Source of the DNA: Ciona intestinalis
Taxonomy: Eukaryota > Chordata > Ascidiacea > Phlebobranchia > Cionidae
NCBI RefSeq assembly: GCF_000224145.3
Contig: NC_020168.2
Coordinates: 434,001-498,000, forward strand
DNA length: 64,000 nt
Direction of reading: 5' to 3'
In this document: piece by piece, positions 23,201-38,200 of the stretch
How positions within the stretch are numbered: the first letter of the stretch is position 1
Layout: each line of letters begins with the position of its first letter
The notes under the pieces: model-generated
Told to the model about the DNA's origin: nothing
The model's database searches: none
Seen by the model: only the letters and a program-made list of their open reading frames with translations
Program-made: the position numbers and the translations under genes

Positions 23201-26200
23201 TAATCCTGTGTTTAACAACAGAAAATACTTTTAAAGATTAAACTAATGCTTTTATTTAGCAAATGAAGAGGGTTTAAGCCTAGCATGCTGGATTAATTAA
23301 ACCAATATATTTGACATTATCGGGACAATGGGCTAACTCTGGCGTAAATCTCAGAACCCATATAGAATAAAATGAGCATATGAAGTGTTGGGGTAATGAG
23401 CCAACTTTGGCCTAAATCTTAAGTCCACAGTGTAGGACCTCCAAATAGAACATCTTAAACTACTTACATGAACTTGAAAGACCTTTGCAACCTGACTTGG
23501 ACTTCCGCTGCATTTTTCCAAGTCATCAAGGAAGTACCCGCTGTGGAACTCGGCAATCTTTTCAATGTTTCCAAAGATCACGTTTCGTTTACATCTCAGT
23601 GCTTGTGGAATATCAAGGCGACACATTTCGGGAAAGTAGTTCTGAATGATTGAATGTGGTTGATTAAACACATGATCAATATGTGAGTTATAAGCATAGG
23701 CGTAGGGTTAGGGGTGGTGGGCCGAATTATAGATCAAGAGTGACATTATGCGATTTAGCATTCTAGTTTTAGACCCTAAATTGGTCTTTACAATGCTATT
23801 AGGTTTCTATACTGAAACTAGCAGAGTCACCACATTAATCAATGAGGTTTCTATGTTTGAAAAAAAAACATGCGTTAAACTTTATTATACAAATATCGCC
23901 CAGGATTTTACTAAAAATTAAAAAACGTAATGTTTTTGGTGATGAGTGAAGTTAAGAATATAGATTGCAGCTTTCATATCAACATACCTCAATAACATAG
24001 TTAAGTGATTTAACATATTCTTGTTCTGTTGATATGAGTTCTTCAATGATAAGTGCTACTTTCCTGTGAAGAAAAAATCGTTACATTGAGTACTTTTAAG
24101 TTTAGTGCAGATGATCCATGGTAGACTTACGATTTTCCAGTAGTGTCTGGTTCCTTGATTTGCACGGGTGAACCAATGGTGAGAGTGGTCCCAGATTGTG
24201 AATGCATGTGATGGGTCAACAATGGCCGTGTTGGGTGACTCGTCATACTTTGCGATTTTTTTAACATTTTTCTGGCAGGTTGAAGCTTAGGGTGGTGTGG
24301 TTTGGTCGGGGTGACGGAAAAACTCGAGTTTGGCGTTTCTTTTTCATCGGAAACAAACACCCCACTGGTGTCGTCGAGCGCCGAGTCTGTGCATGAGGTC
24401 TCGGACATGTTTTCAAATGATGTTCGACTTTCCATTGAGTTTAAACTTATTCTTCGTTCAGAGGATTCGGAGCTCGACCTTTCCCCCTCTACATCATCTG
24501 ATCTTCCTTGTGCCTGCGCGGCTTTGTCAAGTTTTTCACGGTTCTTCATCCGAAAGGAAGTACTTCGCTTCTTCGTGCTCGATTTGATCTGGGCTTTGGC
24601 CTGGAGAGTCAAGAAAACTATTAAATAAACAACTTTTTTATAGTGAAAAACACAGCATTTTTTATCTATAAAGGGACCTAAGATTTAAGCTAGAGTTGGT
24701 CCATTAACCTGACACTTATGGTGCCACAACCCATGACCACTGTGTTCAAGCAGCACTGTGTCTTGCCCACAAACGTCTACAAAGTATCAGACTTACCTTG
24801 GCGATTAATTCTCTCCGCTTTGCAAAAAGCTGCGTCGTTTCTTCATATTTCTGTTGTGCGAATTCACACTGTCTCAAACATTTCATGTTACCATAGCGAC
24901 TTGCTAACTGTAGCATGTCACTAAATTGCTCCTGTGTAAAAAAACGTAACAAAATTATCTCTTGAGGTACAATATATAATATATAATACATAGGCATGTA
25001 TAAATATATGAAACACAAGAGCCCTTGATGGGAAAATTGATACAATTTGAAAAATTACCTTCGAAATCGGCGGGTGCTCTTTCATGTAGTCGTCAAATTT
25101 ATCCAACATTTTCTGGCAAGCATCCAAAGTCAGGCAATCTTCCATGTTAAGAAGAGCCATGAACTTCATCCCGCTTAACGCCCATGAATACGCCTGGAAA
25201 AGTGATGAATAATTAATTATGGGGAGACAAGTTAATCTTACTGTATTGACACATAAGATGCGTGACGCGTAACATCGAGTTTAGGAAAGAACAATATATT
25301 TAACAAACAAAATGGATCGCTTCAACAGCGAAATTACGTGTCAGGTGTTGGTACACAGTTAATCACCGGAGCAACAACTCAGGCGTTAAACCGTCAACTA
25401 GTGAGTCAGATTAAGAAGCAGAAGAACCGTGTGACTGTTCCTATACCTCCCACGCCGAACACAGAACGTTAACCTTTCCTTCTAATCGGCTAACAACTTT
25501 GTGTATGACGTCACCACGGCTCGACAACCCACAGGTGCATTATGTCATCGATACCGAAATATAATCGACCGAAACGAGCTTACCGGTGATGGATTGTTTT
25601 GATTGCAATTCGACTGAAAACGGTCAATTGCGACATACGCCTCAAGGAGAGTGATATCAAATTGGGTCCATCTCACGGAAAGTATACAAATTAAGCGTCG
25701 ATAGCACAACGCCAATCATTATCACTTCGGCTGTTCCGAAAATTAGACAATTACGCAAGCAGTCGTCTTAGGCAGCCATTAATATGGATTAAGATGTACA
25801 TGGCGAAACAACGGAACAGGTAAGTAGTGATTCGGCCGCACCTCCTATGCCACACCGCATTGAAAGCATAGCATTACGTTCAACAACGCAAGTCCTATGT
25901 TATAGTACAGAGTGATACCGACGAGCGAACGTTACCACAAAAAAACTGCTTTCGAATCGCTACATTTAATGCGGTTGATTAATTCCTACTTATATAAGTA
26001 ATCCGCTAGTTGTAAAGTGTAATGTAAGTTCTTACAAGACACTGAACAGCAATTGCTCAACCAGTGCTACCTTGTTAATTATCAGCCATACATTTCAAAA
26101 TTAAAAAAAATCCATCAAAATAATTACCCATAGTTAAATACGTGGTAACTTGTAAGCGGCACGAGGTGTATGGAACAGAACACCCGTGTTATAACGACTG

Positions 26201-29200
26201 TCGCTGCCCCACCACGCAAGGATAAAGCAAGTTACATTAACACATTAATTCCGTCACATTACATTCATTAATTTATTCTTACCTGGTCTATAAACTTATA
26301 CATTTGCGATGTTGCTTCGACTTCTTGCTTTTTCTTCTCCATAATATCCACGATAGTTCTAAGTTCTTCTTCTGCAATTTTCGTTCGTTGTACGTGTTGG
26401 GGTTCCGTTAGATATCCAAGCTTGTTTAGGTTGTGAGCTTCGGTCAGCAGACAATCACATTTAGCATACTCTTTCTGTGAATAATACGAAAGGAATTAAT
26501 ACAACACATCAAATATATAAAAATATCCAAGCTGAGAACAGTATAGACCTTATACAATTTTAATCTCTATTTCCTCATTTTACGTTCATTATGACTAACC
26601 ACGCTGGAACGAAGTAACTTAACCCACGCAAATCTCATAAGGGATTCGTAATCCTGTCATGTTTCTGCCAATGGTACAATATCAATGGTTTATGAGACGA
26701 CAGCTATTAAATGTGGTCTAACATCAAAGCGAATTGTGGAATAAAGGACGATACGTCCAGTTATCGTGGTGTACAATGACACAGATGCGAGGCGGCAAAG
26801 CGAACAATCACCCACCGATATTGGGACGCGCGAAACCTTACACTCGATGGGTGATCTTGAAGTTGAAACAGCAGCTGGTTAGCAGTTATTTATTGAAAAC
26901 CAAATTTCCGTTCCGGATACCGCATAAGCATACAACTTCCGACCCCAAACATTTCCCGCAGCTAAATTTAAATCAATCGGCAAACGAGATTAGTGAAACG
27001 GAAAGAGAAAACTAAACCGTTTGTTAGAAGTCATGCACCATGAAACCGAATTATACACCGGTACCAACTAACGACCAACTAGTTTTTTCTCTAAGGCTGT
27101 AATTGAGCAATCTGCAGCGACGGTTTCCGACTTGTGACGTCATAATCTTACTTTTCCCGGAAAGTGCAAGCGACCCGAAGCAAGTCCGTGTCAAATATAT
27201 TGTAGTTACGTAATTAGTACGGATATTGCGATTCTTTGCGTCAACTAATTTCTCCTTTCAGTATTGGTGCGGTATTACGAATATTGAGTGAAGAGAAAAT
27301 ATCCCCAACATACGAAAGCAGAAAAACGTATTGGAAACTTAGTCTACCGACTATACGTCGCCGATATCGTCGAAAAGTTTTATATTGGCAGTATTTTTGT
27401 CAGCAACGCTCTCAATTACTCTGCGGTGCAAAGTTCGTGGCCTCGATTGTTTCGACACAATGGTTGATTCGACGTGACAGATGCGGTAAGAAGCGCACGA
27501 GTTTAAATGGGACGCGGTGTTGAATGAAGACACACATCGATAACTATTGAAACCAAAACCACTAATCGAATCACCGGCATACTGAGGATGCCTACGAACT
27601 ATAACACGCAGGGTTGCTACGCGCAGTCCAGCAGCGACGCAAAAAACTGACCATGCAATATAGAGTGGGAAGATGGCACACCTTTTTATTCTATTTTATC
27701 AGCCCATTTAGTAGTAAACACTAAACAAAGAACATTCAAAAAATTATCCGACCCCATAGACCGTTGTTAATTAAAACACGATTAAGATATTTGGATACTA
27801 GGTGCTAAAAGAGTCACTGTCTTCTCCCAATGTACTAATACGGTACATTAAATCGCTGAATGACTGTCTAGACCCGATTTCCTATTTGCAAAGCAAAACA
27901 CTCTCAACTCAATCTTACAAACTGACAAGTTAGTTTCCTATGCTAAGCAACCACTGCGCCCGCAACGACGAACATACACGAAATACGGGAAGAATTTCAA
28001 AGTTTCGACTCGAGGGCATGCTGTGGTAGGAATCGGGATCGAGTATTACAGCTGTGTTTGAAGACTGAAGTCCTGTTATCTGCGGTGCCGTATTCTAACG
28101 CACTCTATTTAACCGAACACTTGAATAGGAGCAGCACTCCATACAACTGTCTGGATAGGACGGCGATAAGCGATTCCAAAATCAGGTCGTTCTGCGAGAC
28201 TCTAAAGTTGCTGAGAAGTAACAGACCAAGTTACGACAAAACGAGGTATTGTTCGTCCGTAGATAACGACATACCAAGCAATCCTGCCGAGATACCGAGA
28301 CACGTACAATCGTGTCGTCCACGATCATAGATAGGGTACGAACTTTCCTGGAATTCAATAAACTCTTTCTAGATCTGTTCCTACATTCTATTACCTGCAT
28401 GCGAACAACGAGCTCTGATAGGCTGCAGAACTGAGCTCACTGATTGAGCGCGGAAATCCTGGGCTTCATGAAACGATTTAATCGTCGGAAAGCGTCACCT
28501 GCCGCGCGGGCCCTTTTGTGCCGCCACAGTGTGAATTGTGACGCGACATTCGCTCCCATAGCGCCACTTTGAAGTGAAGTGCTGGAGGGCGAATTCTGGA
28601 ACGGCGATGGCGATCGACGGCGAACGAAAAAGGCGGCAGCGAACGAGAGGCGGCGATGACGCGGTGTTTACAGTTCGTGGAGTTAAAATTGACATCGGAA
28701 ATTTGCGATGGGGATTGCGGGCCCACAGTTGGTGGTCGTGTCAACACCAATTTGACAATTTATTAAAATAAACTTCACGATTTCCGAAAGACCGACTTCA
28801 TTATATAACTATACAAACTAAACAGAAATCCTATATTGACACTTGTGCTGGAAATCAACGACTTTTGTGTATGTTAAAGTTAAAACAAATGCATTGAGAG
28901 GTTACGATTGTCATGGTCATTGGTTCAGCTGTGGATAAGAGCATTATGTGAACCTGGCTCGGATGTATCGGACGCGGTTAGCAAACATTGCTTGTTGTAT
29001 GGCGAGTTGAAAGCAAACATTGCTCTGCTAATCCGTGCACGCCTATATTTGTCCATGCATTCCAAAGCATAAAGTTGCCGTGGGCAAACACAGCTCCTAT
29101 CTGTTCTAAGGTAGCCGTGGGAGTTTCTCATTAAGTTTGCCATTCAGCACAAGCCACTGTACCAACCCATCGAGCATTAAAACTGAATTAAGTGTTCGAA

Positions 29201-32200
29201 TGTAAATATCACCATCGACTCGATTTCGTTTGAACTGGGCACGCTTAATAAAAAGTCAGGCACTTAGATCGATCTGAATCTACAAAACGGGAGACACTTA
29301 CATGGAAATCGTTTAAGCTGAGATACCCGGGGCAATACTCCGTTTAACCACGCGACACAACAGCTTGTGCGAATATCCGTTGTATTCAAATAAACATCAA
29401 GTATTCATGAGCTGTAGGGCCTGGCATTAATATTAATAATGTAACATCCGTGTACTGTAGATACTTGTGCGATAGTTCAAATTACTCGACTCATTTTTGA
29501 CACGATTTTGTTTAAAAAATACAAACCGATAAAATTAGTTAACTATGGGGTAAGATGGATATCGTTGGGACAAATTGGCTCATGTTTTCTATTGTGTTTT
29601 ACCCATCAATAACGCTAGTTAATAGTCGCATTAGAAAACAGTGATAAATTTCTTTGAGTATTCTTCATTTTCCACCAAATGGGACGATAAAAGTGAATAA
29701 AAGTTCGTCCCATCTTACCCCAACCTACCATATAATCAGCACAGTCGGAAATCTCACTCTAATTATCCCAGTTTGACGATTTTCGACGAAACGGCAACTG
29801 ACGGTGCAGTCGTTACAATAGGCGGGTAATTGAAATAATAATCTGCTGTTTCGAGGTAATTTCCGACTTGTATGGTAAATGGCGACTTAATTGAACGCTT
29901 GATTGACGATTAAACGAAACGTTGGAGCGTCAATTGTAGCCGCTGATGAAAATAGATTATTAATTTGATTAGTTATCAGGTGTGCAGTCGTTTTGTTACG
30001 TGGATTAATATGTGGGTTAAAACATCAATGTGTCAGCTATAGAACTAGGAATACGTAAATATATCAGTGCAAAAAAAGGTTTACGAAAATTGCAAAAGTA
30101 CCCACACAGTTACAACTATTCCTATGCACGAAACTTAAACAAAATATCAAAAGTCACTTAAATGTCTGGCCAGGTTTAACTTCTGGCAATAAAACTCTAC
30201 AATTCAACCGCAAATGAAACTTCCCATGTTCGTTAACGGAAACAGAGTTGTTTTCTAAACCACCTCAACTCCCAATGCTATTGTTCCCACGTAACACGAG
30301 CTTATAGGTTCCGCTATTGTAAACGCTCCAAAACTGATTTCAAAATCGCGGCCAAGTTTTTAAGGGTTTCCGATACCGACGAAGTTGAATTGTGTTGAAA
30401 CAAGTGGCTTAACCTTGTTAATGCCACTTACAATGTGAATGGGTTTAATAATTAAATCCGGACACAGTTTATACTGTAGTTGGCCGTTCGCTTTGAATTC
30501 AAGAAATATTCAAATAAAATTAAAATTACGTGACTAAATCTGTCTTCGATAATACTTGACCGTTTTATTTTCTGGAATGTCATTGCTTTACCTCTTAGCA
30601 ACTTGCTTTCAATGCGTGGTCTGTGCTGTATTATACAAGACTGACTATACTTTTTTATAGAGGAGGGCAATCGAGTTTTATGCTGATGGACATCTGCAAC
30701 TGAAGTTATGCTGCTACTTGTGTCCCTATACATTCTAACTTCAATTTGACATTTTTGCTTTCCTTGCAAAGCATCCAGACTAACGACCCGAAAAAAGCAA
30801 CGCGGACAAAGGCTATACTCATGTCGGCGACCATTTTTAATCATCACGTTAATGGCTCAATTTAGCGGCGCTTACAACGTCTGGCAGTGGCAGACGACGA
30901 TTTCTGCATGTAATTGCCAGCAAACATTAGCATGGAGTTGTAAAAAGGAAGGGACAGCGACGACGAGATCTTCATTACGTCACAATCTCTTTCCTCTTGC
31001 AAACATTCTAGACTGCAATTATGACGCAATAATACAAACAAATGCAATCGCCGCGGTAGCGAGATTCGGGACGGAGTGGGATCCGTTACTTTAATTGTAT
31101 TTCTAAGTATAGTTCATTATAAACAGTGTTTCGCCAATTCACGAAATGCCAGAAGCGTAATAACATTTAAAACGTGTGGTATTAACTCACATATCAGTTC
31201 AGTTATCTTAAACAAGGAAGTTAATGAGGTAAAAAGCGTCGTAGCACAGACATGAAAACATGCGATGCAGCGAAGACTATATTCGGCAAACAACAGCAGC
31301 AGTCGGATGAGCTTCGTAAATCCTGACCCTCCGTTCAACTTTCGACGTACCGCACCTCAGACCAATGTTGGTATAAGATAATGTTCAAGTATTTGGCCGT
31401 ATACTTGCGAAGTGATATCGAAGGATTTGGTGTGTTCCGTTTTTACGGAGCGGAAATGGCGGTAACACTTGAAGGGAGCAGAAAACAAACTACTTAATGC
31501 CAAGTTAGAGGGCCATCAACGAGACCGTGCACCCTCAACACCTATTTTTGACGCACTCCACTACCCTGCTGTACGCCGCTGACGTCAGACGATATATGGA
31601 ATCAAAGCGAATGAACGAGAAACGAGATCGGGTGATTGTGACACACAGGTAACGTATGTTCTCGAAAGTCGAGTGTAGGCGGCGTATTTTGAGAGTGGTT
31701 TAACCGGCTGTTTTAACCCTAGATCCGCGGATATATCTTGTATTACGACGATATGGTTGGGTAGGATTGTACATCAAACGTCGCATCAGTGGACAACTAG
31801 TCAAACAAAGACCTGACACTCAATTTCTTATCAGGGACTGGACGTTTCAAGATTTCCTTAACCTAACAGAGGTTATCCAATCGAAACGATGTCCGGTTCG
31901 AATCGACCAATCAGAAAAGCGAGAAAATAAACAAAACTGCGGGTGGCCAGACCGACTACGAGAGTAGCCCTGACAAGTAGCCAAACAAAGAAACATCATT
32001 TAAGCATAAAAAAACGTTCGCGGCAATCGTAAACTACAGCAGCATAGCAGGACCTACGCTCGCGAAAAAAAATACCACATTTTTCGAGTCAAAATATTTT
32101 CCAACTAAAATAGAATTGTTTCCAAGTTTTTGGCTCCGGAAAAAGGGATGCTGTCGCGCGTAACCCATGCTATATTTTGATGGCTCCAGAACTAACGAAC

Positions 32201-35200
32201 GTTTGATTCGCAACTTGATTATCAAAGGAAAAATAAAGTGAGCGCTGTTTTGATGATTTCCGGTTCCCCAAAAAACGTGAAGTTTTTATAAATTACGACC
32301 AGACAGTTTAGAAATGGACGTCGTTCACGTGAGAATATGTGAGCACAAGGTTACTTTATTCTACTGCGCAAAGTAACAACAACAAAAACGAATTTAAAGC
32401 CGACACACGAACCTGCACAAGCAGCTTACATGCTGAAAAGTGGCTGCTCTGCTGTAAGCAGCTTACAAAGCGGTGAAGATCAAAAACTAATTAATGTTTT
32501 GAGCAAAGCCACGTTGCGGCACACGTTCTAACACAGCTGTAAATCTAGGGGACGGAAAACAAAAACGCAAAGAGTCGATTTTAAATTACTCAAGCTGCTA
32601 ATACAGTCTCTATGCACCATATTAACGTCTACTCTACAAGAAGCGTGAGATTTTTTTATCGCCCAAAAAACAAAATAATGTCACACATTTTTTTTGTCAA
32701 AACTATTAAAAAATATATTTTTGAAACTTGGGCACGTGCAGCTGCTAAGCAAACGATCACTAGGAAATAAATACATAAGTTATAAATTACATATTTAAGT
32801 TAAAGTAATAATTTAATAGGTTTTCATACGCATTTTACATCAGATTAAGTTATTATAGTCGGAATTACAGTTAAATAGCTTTATGAGAAAGTTACAACTA
32901 AGCCAATTTGCGGTGAAAACTAAATTTTATTGAAACGATTAGTTAAACGAGGGGTCTGTTATGCGGAACATGCTGGTTAATCTTATTTAATTGTTACAGC
33001 GTGTTTACGCCAATGAAGATCGTTAACCTGAACGTCAAAACCGTTAAAAGCTGCTCAAACTCGAAACGGTAAGCAGAGATTTGGACGGGTTTACTTTATA
33101 GCTTTTAAAAGCTCCCGTTAACGACGGCGAAAGGTTGCTTTGGTCTAAATGCGTTGTAGGTCGTGTTTTAAACAGGGGTGACTTTCGTGTCAACGGCGAA
33201 TAAAGTCACAGATTCCTGGTAAACTGAAAGGTCGTAAATTTTATTTAAGGAAGTCGATAATTACGACCTCGCCCTATGTACAACGACGATGGTAAATGGA
33301 CGTTGTTTTGATTAATGACTTGTGCTAGTAAAACAAGTAAATTTTTATTTTCGTGATATTTCGAAAGGCCGAACTGACGTACTTTGCCCTTTACAGCGAT
33401 ATATATATTATACAGTAGGTGGGGTAAGACGGGACACCTTTAGCTCAAAATATTCAAATATCCTTACCGTGTTTTAAACAATTAACAACGGTCTATGCGA
33501 GTCATGTGGATTTGATTTTAAATTCTTCTTTGTTTACTGCCAAATGGGACGAAATATAGAATAAAAAGGTGTCCCATCTTTCCCCATCATATTACATAAA
33601 ACTAAAAGTAGAACGAGTTAACTGGCTTAGTGACCCTCACTACAAAACAACACCTTCTGTGAGAAAGACTGCAAAGGCTCTTTCCGATATTCTGACAATC
33701 ATAGTTTTGTATGCATAACATAACCCGCTGTTGCGTAAACAGTGAAATAATAAGTAAGATATTCTCATGTTACGGGATAAGAGCTATTGTGATGTCATGT
33801 GCTTGAACAACCATATGAATGTAACGTATCCTTTGATGTATTTATAAGACTTATCTATATAATGTTATACAAACTGACTGAAATGACGCCGTGTCTGCCG
33901 TTTTCTGTATCCAATACAGTGTTACAGTAAACACATGTCAAAAGATGAATTATAATTCTCTTTGTGGAACTTAGGTGCTTTGTCTACGAAGAATTGATTC
34001 AGTGATGTAAACAATTGCTAAAATGACGTAATCTTACGTTTAGTCAAAGGAGAATTATTGCTAAATCTGCAAAGTAACTTATACTAAACCTGAAACGTGA
34101 CGCATAATTAAACCGATCAGATTCGCAACTAATTTTAGAAATTACGAAACATTTTATTTTTCATGTTTTTGACTCCGCCCTTTTCTGTAGTAACTGTTCG
34201 CCTAAACTACTGGACAGGCGTCCTACTTCGTTAAAACGATAAACTGTCTCCAATTATAACGCTACATTAAACACCCTCTTCGTTCATGTTCATTCATTAC
34301 TGGTTATCCGCGATCTGTCTCCGTATTACAGCTACGCATTATACGCTCCAGATTCCAAGACAGGCGTATATGACGTATGGTAATGAACGTCTTCATGCTG
34401 TTTATGAAGAAGGAATTGCGCCGGATCATCTACTAAATATGGACCCGTAGCCTGGGTGGCTTAGCTGTCTAAAAATACGGAATTCTGCAAAAACGCCGAT
34501 CAATTCTGACTTTAACCGCTGCTGGTTGTTTACCACGCAGTGTAGCTAACATAGGGGCAATAAAGTATCGGAAAAACTGCGCTCTCGCTACATTCAGACA
34601 CAAGGTCTAAAGCTTGTCATTAGACGGGAACAATACGGGGGCGCCCAGAACGTCTTTTGAGGGTTGGAATTGAATGAACATGAATAGACCGCGCTCTAAC
34701 ACAAACTTCTTGCGATTGGGTCGGCGACCTGCGACAGGGTGAACGTTCCGCTCGTTTCTGTTGATTTAGCGTTGGTAGGTTGTTGTGTTGGTTGATAACC
34801 AACATGGTAGCAGCATCCGCTGTTGATCTATGTTACTACGGAGGTATATACCGTACAAGGCAATTCAAACTACGAGGCCGTATCATAGCCAATGGTAGGA
34901 CCTGTGACTCACGAGTGACTGTCACACTTATTGTCACTAAGGTTACAAACCCTTGCGTACATCACAATATTTAAAACACGAGTGCAAAGCTCTTTGCCTT
35001 CCAATCTAAATAGCGATCACATAAAGCTGTCTTAAGCTTATACAGTGCAAGTCGAATAAATTGAACTATATATATATGTACTGTGATTGTCTAATCCGCT
35101 TTTAGAAAACGTAGAGCTAGAAAAAGTGCCCTTTTTCTTTCAGTAACACTGAAACAAAAAACAACCAATTCTTCCTCAAAATTGCGCGATTATCAATAAA

Positions 35201-38200
35201 AAGAATAGGAAAAGACAAAAAAAAGAAACAAAAACGATGTTAAAATTATCACTGTACGATGGGCAACTTATCATTTCGATTTGTTTTGATTCAAACTGAT
35301 TCTCACGCCTATGGTAATGATGAGTGGCCTTAACATAAGTACCAGGATGTTAGCAACGTAAACAAGTTTAAATGAATGGACAATATATAAAGGAAGTTAG
35401 TAATATAGTGCTAACAGATGATATTACTACGGGCGTTTTGCGTTTATTCGGGGTAGTGATATTTCAACATATGTGAACGGAAAACGGTTTACTAACTTTT
35501 GCCGTGGGAGCAGCAGTTTCGGTAAGCGTTTAATATTCCCATTTGGATCGGAAAAGCAAAGGTGGCAATTGTGGTAGGGTGTTTCGGTAACCTAACACTA
35601 CGTTATATTCGGTGGTCGATACTTAATGTAGTGAAAGCTTTCAAAGGGTCATAAATAAAAGCAAAATGTTCGCCTCGACAGCGACCAAATGACCGGTCGC
35701 AAAACCAACGAGCCGTGAGCTGCGATTGTGACGTCATAAGGGGTTCGATTGTTGATTGATTGTTACGAGCCATGAACACGCGACGACCATCTGACCAGCG
35801 ACGGTCGGTCATGTTTTGTGCAAATTTTCGGTAAACAAAATACAATGGAACGAAAGTATATTTCCTTCGTGTGACATCTATTTTTATCGAGATTTTCTAT
35901 CAATACTTTGCAATTATTTATGGCTTTATGCGAAGATTGGGAATACCTGTTGTAAATCCATAATGATGCGCGGTTGTGAATTACGAAAAAAACGGTTTCG
36001 TTTAAATGCGAAATTTGAAGGGATTGTCTTACTTTCCTGCGAGCGCCCGGTGTTATGTTACATTGAATTGAATGCTGCAACTTGAGTGCTCTGCTAAGTA
36101 ACTCACAAAGCACCTGCGGAGTTATACAACACATCACGTTGAAAGCAAGTGCGAGCATGGGTGGCGAAGGCTCTTGAATAGGCGATAAATAAAAGACGAC
36201 GACCGGTCGGCCACGCGAAAGTGGTTTAGCATTACTAAATGTACGATAGGCGCCACACGGCTGGTGCAGAAGCGACAAATCGCATTGAATGATTGGAAAT
36301 TAAACTTGTTGTGCGACTGAGAGTTAAATATACAGTTTCTTATATGTGTTTGTTACGTACATGCTACGTCAATCGGTCAGTAAATTAATCCGGCTCCAGA
36401 AGCAGGATCGCCGATAATACGATTATCGTTTGTTTTTCCAAACGCACGTGATGTATTGGAATAACAGTAGTGGTTTACCGACCGAGTTATGACTTAGATT
36501 TGTGGATTGGGAAATTTCGCAAAAAACATGGAAATTTATATATTATATGTAGTCAATCGGACGCAGCTTGGAAAATATTTTAAATTGATTTTGAATAAGA
36601 CCTGACAAGATAAAAAGCCCTCATTAAAATGTTATTAAAGAAATGCTGGGTACGTGAAACGCAATGTTGCTAGTGAGTCTTAACCAATTAAAATCAAAAT
36701 GTTTTTTTGTCGTAACAAGAATACAAGAAAATCTTTGAAACATGTTTTTAATCAAGACACAACAAAATAGTATACGTCATATACATTGAAATGCTAATAA
36801 AGAAATGTCGTAGCCCTTTAGAATTCATTGTTAACGGTTGCTCGAGATTCAACATAAAGCCATGACGTCAAGCAAAGAAAGCAGTGCCCTCGCACGAAAT
36901 GCAGCTATGACACAATATGTCGGGCAAATATATAGTAGTGACGAGCGGGATTTTGTCCTACGGAACTATGTTAACAATACTATATAAACGGTGACTTTAT
37001 TCAGAGATTTATGTCAAATAATTACACCGTCAACTTAGTGTCGTGACAATAAATGTGACGTACGTTTTAGGTATAGGAGGGCTTTTTAATATAAAACCCA
37101 AGTTTTTATTTCACTTCCGAACTACAATAATATGTACTATAGGGCCGGCGTACGTAAGTGCTTATGTACACAACAGTCTTGTTAGCTGATGTAGCGGACA
37201 ATCTCGGTTACGTAACCTTTATGTAAAGCCGCGGTTTCTTGTTTACAAGCAGATAAAGTAAACTAATGAAGTGGTTACTGTTGCTAAGGTAACTAACGTG
37301 GGAACTAGCAAGATAGGACCATGGGAGTCATTTTGAAAACAGGCAAATTTTTTGTATTCGGGGTCTTAAGATGACGTCATTTAAAATATAAGGAATTACG
37401 TCATGGTTATTCGAGCGTAAAATTTGCGGAGGAAAAAACAGATTAATCGCTCATTCGAGAGTTTGTTTTGGTGGTAAACGATTATGAGTTGTCGGATTTC
37501 GTAATTCGGTGGGACTGACGTAATTTGATGACGTATTGGCGCTAAGTTGCGGTTCATTGGCATTACGACATGGTTGTGACAGGCTCCGTGAAGACGATGA
37601 GGTATATGAATATGTAGAGACGGATACAGCTAATCTTTATTATGCGTTGGTGTATTGACGTGTAGACTTATGGTTAAATGAAACGCGCAGTGAAATTAAA
37701 ACAAATCGGATTGGCAAGACTCTCGACGAACAGGTTAGTAAAGAATTCGACAGTTCTAATGTCGAATATCGAGCGCCACCTAACGTGTTTTAACCAACGT
37801 TCCAACCCAAGTGCGCCACCATGCGAGTAGCAGCGTTTATTAATTTTAACCAGGGGTGGCGCTTTTGGTAAAAAAGACAGTCGCACTTTGTTTCGCTCAC
37901 ACGCTGCCAAATATGGGGTGATCGCGACCGTGTTTTCGACTTGCCCGACCCCTTTATTCTTGGTTTTAAAGCACCAGAAAGCGTGACGTAAATGGGCTTT
38001 TTACGGGTCGGTTACAAGGGGATTTAAGGTCGTTGTGCGGCGCGTTTGCCCGCATGTCTGGGCTTATAGATGGATTACGGGAACATGCTAATAAACGAAC
38101 TGATTCACGGCGAACGGCGATGTAATGATTCGGGAAATAATTCCTGGGTTCCGGTACAGGTCTGCTGAACAAAGTGTGACGTCACCAGCGCAAGAAGAGC

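Noticed and set aside
28478-28771. Overlapping frames on both strands in GC-richer DNA
   Set aside because: Local base composition explains them; the basic low-complexity translation has no family features.
30452-30847. 131-codon minus-strand frame in the same intron
   Set aside because: Composition is not protein-like and I recognise no family.
35763-36278. 171-codon minus-strand frame in the long RhoGEF intron
   Set aside because: No recognisable motif, an overlapping frame on the other strand, no clear splice partners, and CpG-rich DNA yields long chance frames.
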